DNA from: RH2-MAG17b sp035945515
GTDB lineage: Bacteria; Acidobacteriota; Terriglobia; UBA7540
DNA: 19,181 nt
Assembly (NCBI GenBank): GCA_035945515.1
Contig: DASZAE010000320.1
Location: forward strand, 1-19,181
Direction of reading: 5' to 3'
Below, piece after piece: positions 14,433-19,181 of the stretch; within the stretch, counting starts at the first letter, position 1; every line of letters starts with the position of its first letter. A model generated the notes under the pieces. It was not told the origin of the DNA and ran no database searches. It worked only from the letters and a program-made list of their open reading frames with translations. Made by a program: the position numbers and the translations under genes.

Positions 14433-15158
14433 ATGGGCGATTCTGCCACTGACAAGCAGCTTAGCCAAATCGCAAGTGGACCTTCACCCGCTACGATCTC
14501 CGACGTGCTCGTCTTAATGAGAAGAATCGACAACTTATTGTCAAACGATGACGGGCTCAAGTGGTTCAACCTTCTTTATATGATGGTCACACAGCAAGTA
14601 GACAATAATCCTCCTCCACAAGGATGGGAGGATTCGGCATGGCTTACGCGCCTCGATGTTGTCTTTGCCCACTTCTATTTCAACGCAATCTCAAATTGGT
14701 TGAATGACTCTGCAGCCGTGCCCAGTCCGTGGGAGGCGCTGTTCGAGGCGCGCTACCGCCCTGACATCGAACGCATACAGTTTGCCCTGGCGGGAATGAA
14801 CGCGCATATCAATCATGATCTGGCTCTGGCTCTGCTACAGACCGGCACCGAATTGAATCTCGTTCCGGTTAAGACTAGCCCGGAACATGCGGATTTTGAG
14901 CGCGTGAATGGGATCCTGGAGGCCGTCCTTCCCACAGCACTACAGTTCCTCGCAACAGGAACTTTCGGCGAGATGGCGCAGGACACCGGAAAGATCGGGA
15001 GGCTTCTTGCGATTTGGAAGGTCAGCGCCGCGCGGGAATTAGCTTGGGACCTCGCCGATCATCTTCGTTCCCTGACAGGGCCAGCACGCACTACTGCTTT
15101 AACCCTACAAGATCAGATGACTGGGGTTGTGGGTCGCAGCTTACTGCTGGCAGTCTGA
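14433..15158 (+). CDS. DUF5995 family protein
   Basis: 241 residues from ATG 14433, chosen because GGGAGG (14419-14424) lies eight bases upstream; an earlier in-frame ATG at 14391 overlaps the likely -10 box. The sequence follows the DUF5995 pattern: FNLLYMMVTQQV (about 45-56), WLTRLDVVFAHFYFNAISNW (about 70-89), PSPWEALF (about 97-104), and the signature FALAGMNAHINHDLALAL (117-134), then a helical C-terminus (TGKIGRLLAIWKVSAARELAWDLADHL). It has no signal peptide or membrane segment and is probably all-helical and cytoplasmic. The conserved Asn/His motif NAHINHDL could bind a metal or ligand. The function of the family is not known to me. Its neighbours give no hint of a shared pathway. Confidence 0.85.
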   Translation: MGDSATDKQLSQIASGPSPATISDVLVLMRRIDNLLSNDDGLKWFNLLYMMVTQQVDNNPPPQGWEDSAWLTRLDVVFAHFYFNAISNWLNDSAAVPSPWEALFEARYRPDIERIQFALAGMNAHINHDLALALLQTGTELNLVPVKTSPEHADFERVNGILEAVLPTALQFLATGTFGEMAQDTGKIGRLLAIWKVSAARELAWDLADHLRSLTGPARTTALTLQDQMTGVVGRSLLLAV

Positions 15159-15577
15159 TTTCCTGTGTCCGCCCGACGGCGTCGGCACCGGCATTGCCTG
15201 AAGGAAGCGAACCGGGATCGCCGGTTCACTAAGGATAGTGCGCGATAGATGTCTGCGTGTAGCTCTTGCGAGCCGCTTGCGGGTTAGCAGAGGCCGTTTA
15301 GACGGGCAGATTTGAAATTGGAGATTAAAGAGATTTAGAGATTGAGCATCGTTATTGGGGGCTAATTGCAGCGTGGACCGCCGCCGTTGCGCCCTGACGA
15401 GCCGAGGCTTATATTGGTGTGCCGTCGGATTTGTCGAAACCTCAGGCTGGTGTGAGGCGCGAATTGTCATGACCGAGGCCGTCGGCAGCGCGACCTCGTC
15501 TTGTAAATCGGCGGCCTTGTTTCCAGCCGTCGAAAGGGTTGGCACGGTAGATCCCGGGCGTGACCTGGGGGGGGTAC
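15159..15577 (+). other. Intergenic region upstream of the FG-GAP gene
   Basis: About 420 bp without a supported gene. A hairpin GAACCGG/CCGGTTC (15209-15227) follows the DUF5995 stop, without a T-run, and may end that transcript. An AT-rich stretch at 15310-15350 (TTGAAA at 15312-15317) could carry the promoter of the next gene, but no good -10 pairs with it. Short open frames here lack family resemblance. Confidence 0.5.
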
Positions 15578-17068
15578 ATGAAGACAAGACAGTGGTGGTC
15601 AAGCTCAGCTCGCTGCTTTATCTGCGGCATTGCGGTCCTACTTCTTCAGTTTTCTTCAACGCCTTCTCTCCTCGCCCAAACATACCTTTATGGCGTGGCA
15701 ACGTACGTCACCGGCAACGATCCGGTGGCCGTTGTGGCGGCCGATTTCAACGGCGACGGGCAGCTCGATCTGGCGGTTGCGAATCTTAACGACAGCACAG
15801 TCACTGTGTTCCTCAGCCAGCCTAACGGCACCCTCGGGGCGGGGGTAACTTACAATGTCGGCACTGCGCCCATGTCGATTGTAGCCGCAGACTTTAATGG
15901 CGACGGGCACCCCGACCTAGCGACAGCCAATAACGGCTCTCGAAACGTCTCGGTCCTCATCAATAACGGCGACGGCACTTTTCAGGCGGCGGTCCCCTAC
16001 GCGGCTGGCTATCAGCCCCATAGCATTGTTGCGGCGGACTTCAACGGCGACAAAAAGACGGACCTGGCTGTCACCAACGGTGGCGACAACACGGTTTCCG
16101 TCCTGCTTGGCAACGGTGATGGGACATTCCAGGATCAGCAGGCGACCAGCGTTGGCGCGGGACCGACCGCACTGGCGGCGGGCGATTTCAACAACGACGG
16201 TAAGCCCGACTTGGTGGTGGCCGACAGCGCCGCATCCGGGGGACAGATTACGGTTTTGCTTTCGAATGGCGACGGAACATTCACGCGCAAGGACTCGCCC
16301 GTGAATGCTTTCCTTCGGGCCTCTTTCACCCCAAGCCTGCTCACCGTCGGCGATTTCAACGGCGATGGCAAGCTGGACGTGGTCGCCGCTCAAGCCGGCG
16401 AAAACGGTCTCTTTGGGACCATTCTGCTCGGCAAGGGCGACGGAACCTTCGTCGCTCCAACCACGACGCTGCCGCTTGCGGGGACTGTAGGACTTGGTTC
16501 AGCGGACCTTAACCACGACGGCAAGCTGGATGTCATAGCACTGGGCCTGGAGGGGGCCTATACGCTGCTCGGCAATGGTGACGGCACGTTTCAGCAGCCC
16601 ATCACTGCTTACCTGCGCGCTTCCGGCAATTTTTTCAGCGGAATCGGCATGGCTCTTGCCGACATGAACGGCGATGGCAACGCGGATCTAGTAGTCACTG
16701 ACCCGATCATACTTGGCACGTCCCTCGTTTACGTGGCACTCGGCAATGGCGACGGAACGTTTTCGACTTCGCCAACCCTTTCCCTCGGAGTCGACTCCTC
16801 CGGCCAGCTCATGCCAACGGCATCCGTAGCGGCCGATTTCAATGGGGACGGCAAACAGGATATCGCCACAGCCGTCTCCACCGGAGGTAACCAGGAGCCC
16901 GCCGCCATCTCCGTTCTGCTCGGCAATGGTAATGGAGCGTTTCAAACGGCCAAAGTGACGAACGTGCCGAGCGAGGCGCTCGTCACCCTTGTTGGAGGTG
17001 ACTTTAACGGCGACGGAAAAATGGACCTGGCGGGAACCACCGCGGCTGCCGCAGGAGCTACACTCTAG
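15578..17068 (+). CDS. Secreted FG-GAP/VCBS-repeat protein, N-terminal part, ended by an in-frame TAG
   Basis: I choose ATG 15578 (MKTRQWW) over an upstream GTG at 15560; a G-rich ribosome site (GGGGGG) precedes it. Residues 1-33 are a signal peptide (SSSARCFICGIAVLLLQF, ending SLLA|QT). The rest is a row of FG-GAP repeats of about 50-60 residues, each with a calcium-binding loop of the form DFNGDGxxDL and a strand ending LLGNGDGTF. Nine such loops precede the stop. They begin with VVAADFNGDGQLDLAVANLND and end with GGDFNGDGKMDLAGTT. The repeats build beta-propeller blades used in adhesion or extracellular binding. The TAG at 17066-17068 falls in the middle of a blade (ATL*VFLGNGDGTF), where other repeats have Ser or Thr, and the frame continues unchanged afterwards. 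If the stop is real, the product is a truncated propeller; otherwise this is the first half of a much larger protein. Confidence 0.85.
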   Translation: MKTRQWWSSSARCFICGIAVLLLQFSSTPSLLAQTYLYGVATYVTGNDPVAVVAADFNGDGQLDLAVANLNDSTVTVFLSQPNGTLGAGVTYNVGTAPMSIVAADFNGDGHPDLATANNGSRNVSVLINNGDGTFQAAVPYAAGYQPHSIVAADFNGDKKTDLAVTNGGDNTVSVLLGNGDGTFQDQQATSVGAGPTALAAGDFNNDGKPDLVVADSAASGGQITVLLSNGDGTFTRKDSPVNAFLRASFTPSLLTVGDFNGDGKLDVVAAQAGENGLFGTILLGKGDGTFVAPTTTLPLAGTVGLGSADLNHDGKLDVIALGLEGAYTLLGNGDGTFQQPITAYLRASGNFFSGIGMALADMNGDGNADLVVTDPIILGTSLVYVALGNGDGTFSTSPTLSLGVDSSGQLMPTASVAADFNGDGKQDIATAVSTGGNQEPAAISVLLGNGNGAFQTAKVTNVPSEALVTLVGGDFNGDGKMDLAGTTAAAAGATL

Positions 17069-19181
17069 GTATTCCTGGGTAACGGTGATGGAACATTCCA
17101 ATCGCCGGTCAATTCGAGTCTTCCCCTCGCGGGTTCGCCTCTGGCCTCGGGCGACTTCAACGGCGACGGCAAGACGGATCTGGCCGTTCCGGCGTTTGAC
17201 ACCAGCACCGGAAAGGCGTCGGTCCAGATTTTACTGAGTAGCGGGAGTGGAACGTTCACTCCGGGCTTCCAGTGCGACATTGCTCCGAATCCAACCACGG
17301 TCACGGCTATTCAGACGGGTGATTTCAATAAGGACGGTAAGCTAGATTTGGCGGTGGCTGCCGGCGATACCGTTTATGTCTTCATCGGCAACGGGAACGG
17401 CACCTTCGCCGGGCCGGCCACGTATCCGGTCGCATTCACCGGCACCAACAATCCGATCCTGGGATTCACAGTTGGAGATTTTAACGGCGACGGGAATCCG
17501 GACTTGGCTGTGGGCGGCAAACCCGGGCTCGCCGTGCTGCCGGGCACAGGAACGGGATCGTTTGGCGCCCCCATTTACAGCACGATATCCGGTGCTGGCT
17601 TCCAGACCGCCGTGGCGGGCGATTTCAACAACGACGGCAAAATCGATCTGGCGGCGTCCGGCGTGCTCTACCTCGGCAAAGGAGACGGAACATTCACGCA
17701 ATCGACCGCATTCCTGGCGGGCGTCGCAGGCTTCTTAACCAGCGCCGATTTCAATTCGGACGGCGTGCCGGACCTCGCAACGGCGGGAAGCGGCTTGACG
17801 TCGAGCAGCCCCGTCGCCACAGTTTACCTCACCGCAGCAGCCGCGAACCTAGCGCCATCGCCCCCGAGCTTCGAGCAGGTTCCGGCCGGCCAATCCAGTC
17901 CGCCGCAGACGGTAACGCTTACGAACCTCGGCATCGTGGCGCTGTCGGACCTTTCAGTCAGCACAACTGGTGAGTTCTCACAGACGAGCACCTGCGCGCT
18001 CTCGCTCAACCCTTCTTCGCAGTGTCAGACTGAAGTGACGTTTGCACCTGCTGCGGCGGGCCCGCAATCCGGCGCACTCGTCGTCAGCGATAACGCCCTT
18101 CCTAACCCGCAAGTCGTGGCGTTGTCCGGGACGGGCACAGGGCCTGGAATAGGATTGTCGCCCGCGAGCCTGAACTTCAATGTTCAAGAAGTTGGTACAC
18201 CGAGCGCGCCGCAGACCTTGATGGTGAGCAACCCCGGAACTGCGGCGCTGACGGTGAGCAGTATCGCGGCCAGTGCGAATTACGGCGCAACGAACACTTG
18301 TACCACGGCGCCCGTCGAGGCCGGCTCGAGCTGCACCGTTACGGTCACGTTCACACCCACCGCCTCTGGCGTCCTGAACGGGAACATCACCATCACCAGC
18401 GACGCAAATAATCAGGCCGGAAGTGCGCAAACCGTCCCGCTAACCGGCACCGGCTCTGTGGTGGCTTTGAGCCTGTCTCCAACCAGCTTGGATCTCGGAA
18501 GCGTGATCGTCGGAGCCGCGAGCGCAGCGCAGACGGTTACGCTCACGAACACAGGCACTGCCGCGCTAGGGATCACAACGATCGCGGCAAGCGGAGACTT
18601 TACGGCAACCAATACCTGCGGCACGAGCGTTGCCGTGGGAGGCAAATGTACGATTACCGTAACCTTCAAGCCCTCCGCCGGTGGAAGCCGGACGGGCGCG
18701 CTCACCCTTACCGATAGCGCGCCGGGCAGCCCCCAAACCGTGACGCTTGACGGTGCAGGCGAGGACTTTACGCTGGGCGCGGCCTCGGGTGCGTCAACCA
18801 CGGCGAGTGTGAGTCCAGGCCAGCCAGCGACCTATACGCTCAGTCTCACGGGGCTTGGTGGGATCACTCTGCCCATATCGTTCGCGTGTACGGGCGCTCC
18901 GGCTGAATCCAGCTGCTCCGTATCGCCCGCGAGCGTCACGCCGGGTGCAAGCGCGGCGAGCGTGACCGTGACGGTCGCAACAACAGCGCCATCGATCGTC
19001 GTCCCGCCTGCGTCGGGGGGCCGTGATTTGCGGCGCATGAAGTCAGACACCACCCGCAGTGCGGGTGGCTTGATGAGTAGGGCCCCGTCAAACGGGGTCG
19101 GGTTATTGGTTAAGGCGTCGCGCCGAGCGCGCCTTGCTTCAGGGCATCAGAACTTTCCGCTGGTTCCATCCGCTTCTTCCT
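17069..19181 (+). pseudogene. In-frame continuation of the FG-GAP gene: five more blades and Ig-like modules, open at the window edge
   Basis: Translated in the same frame after the TAG at 17066-17068, the sequence is open to the last base. It begins VFLGNGDGTF and adds five calcium loops (DFNGDGKTDL, DFNKDGKLDL, DFNGDGNPDL, DFNNDGKIDL, DFNSDGVPDL), making 14 in all, as expected for two seven-bladed propellers. Three Ig-like modules of about 100 residues follow (about 17846-18145, 18146-18464, 18465-18767), with the ASPM/SPD-2/Hydin-type pattern: LSPTSLDLGSVIVGAASAAQ, TVTLTNTGTAAL, a Cys pair, TVTFKPSAGG and GTGTG. A last beta module (about 18768-19010) has PGQPATYTLSLTG. The final part (from about 19015) is basic and unlike a normal end; it coincides with palindromic repeats. 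No ribosome site or start suggests an independent gene. Either the TAG is an error or recent mutation, or it is read through. Confidence 0.8.
19050..19099. repeat. Two adjacent palindromes inside the 3' part of the FG-GAP frame, one GTAG-led
   Basis: CCACCCGC (19050-19057) pairs with GCGGGTGG (19061-19068) across a 3-nt loop. Then GTAG (19077-19080) is followed by GGCCCCGT (19081-19088), a 3-nt loop and ACGGGGTC (19092-19099), eight pairs including one G-U. The second resembles the other GTAG-led units, although G, not C, follows GTAG. The protein frame loses its domain character here. Confidence 0.55.

Noticed and set aside
15141..15602. Open frames on both strands upstream of the FG-GAP gene
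   Set aside because: Low-complexity translations with no ribosome sites; treated as intergenic.

Overview
The window looks like a chromosomal segment of a soil-type Acidobacteriota genome, probably Terriglobia/Koribacteraceae-like. This rests on the high G+C, a MerR-like regulator directly upstream of tRNA-Pro, a secreted GH140-like (DUF4038) hydrolase, a secreted FG-GAP protein with ASPM/SPD-2/Hydin-type modules, and many GTAG-led palindromic repeats. This placement is by general resemblance only; no phylogenetic marker was tested.

Layout. 1-1100: a hypothetical reading frame whose second half is built from two palindromic repeat units, then a promoter. 1104-1511: a small MerR-family regulator. 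1603-1988: three tRNA genes (Pro-GGG, Pro-CGG, Arg-CCU). 2131-9859: a plus-strand copper/silver export operon. It holds a small Cys-rich exported protein, a secreted protein with an internal duplication, and a CusC/TolC, CusB, CusA tripartite pump. CusA keeps the three copper-binding Met residues and the Asp/Glu/Lys proton-relay residues. 9860-10169: a convergent intergenic region with a repeat pair. 10170-14079: three minus-strand genes encoding a diverged cysteine-hydrolase-like protein, the GH140-like hydrolase and a two-domain, ceruloplasmin-like multicopper oxidase. Repeat units separate them. 14433-15158: a DUF5995 protein. 15578 to the right edge: a very large secreted FG-GAP plus Ig-like protein, split by one in-frame TAG at 17066-17068 and still open at the window edge.

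Functionally, the pump operon and the multicopper oxidase fit one periplasmic copper-handling theme: the oxidase can convert Cu(I) to Cu(II), and the pump can expel the metal through the outer membrane. No dedicated copper sensor (CueR, CusRS) is visible in the window.

The strongest cross-cutting signal is a family of REP-like palindromes. At least five unrelated stem sequences share the same start (GTAG or ATAG followed by C) and mostly occur as inverted pairs, like BIMEs of other bacteria. No RAYT-type transposase is in the window, so mobilisation in trans is an inference.
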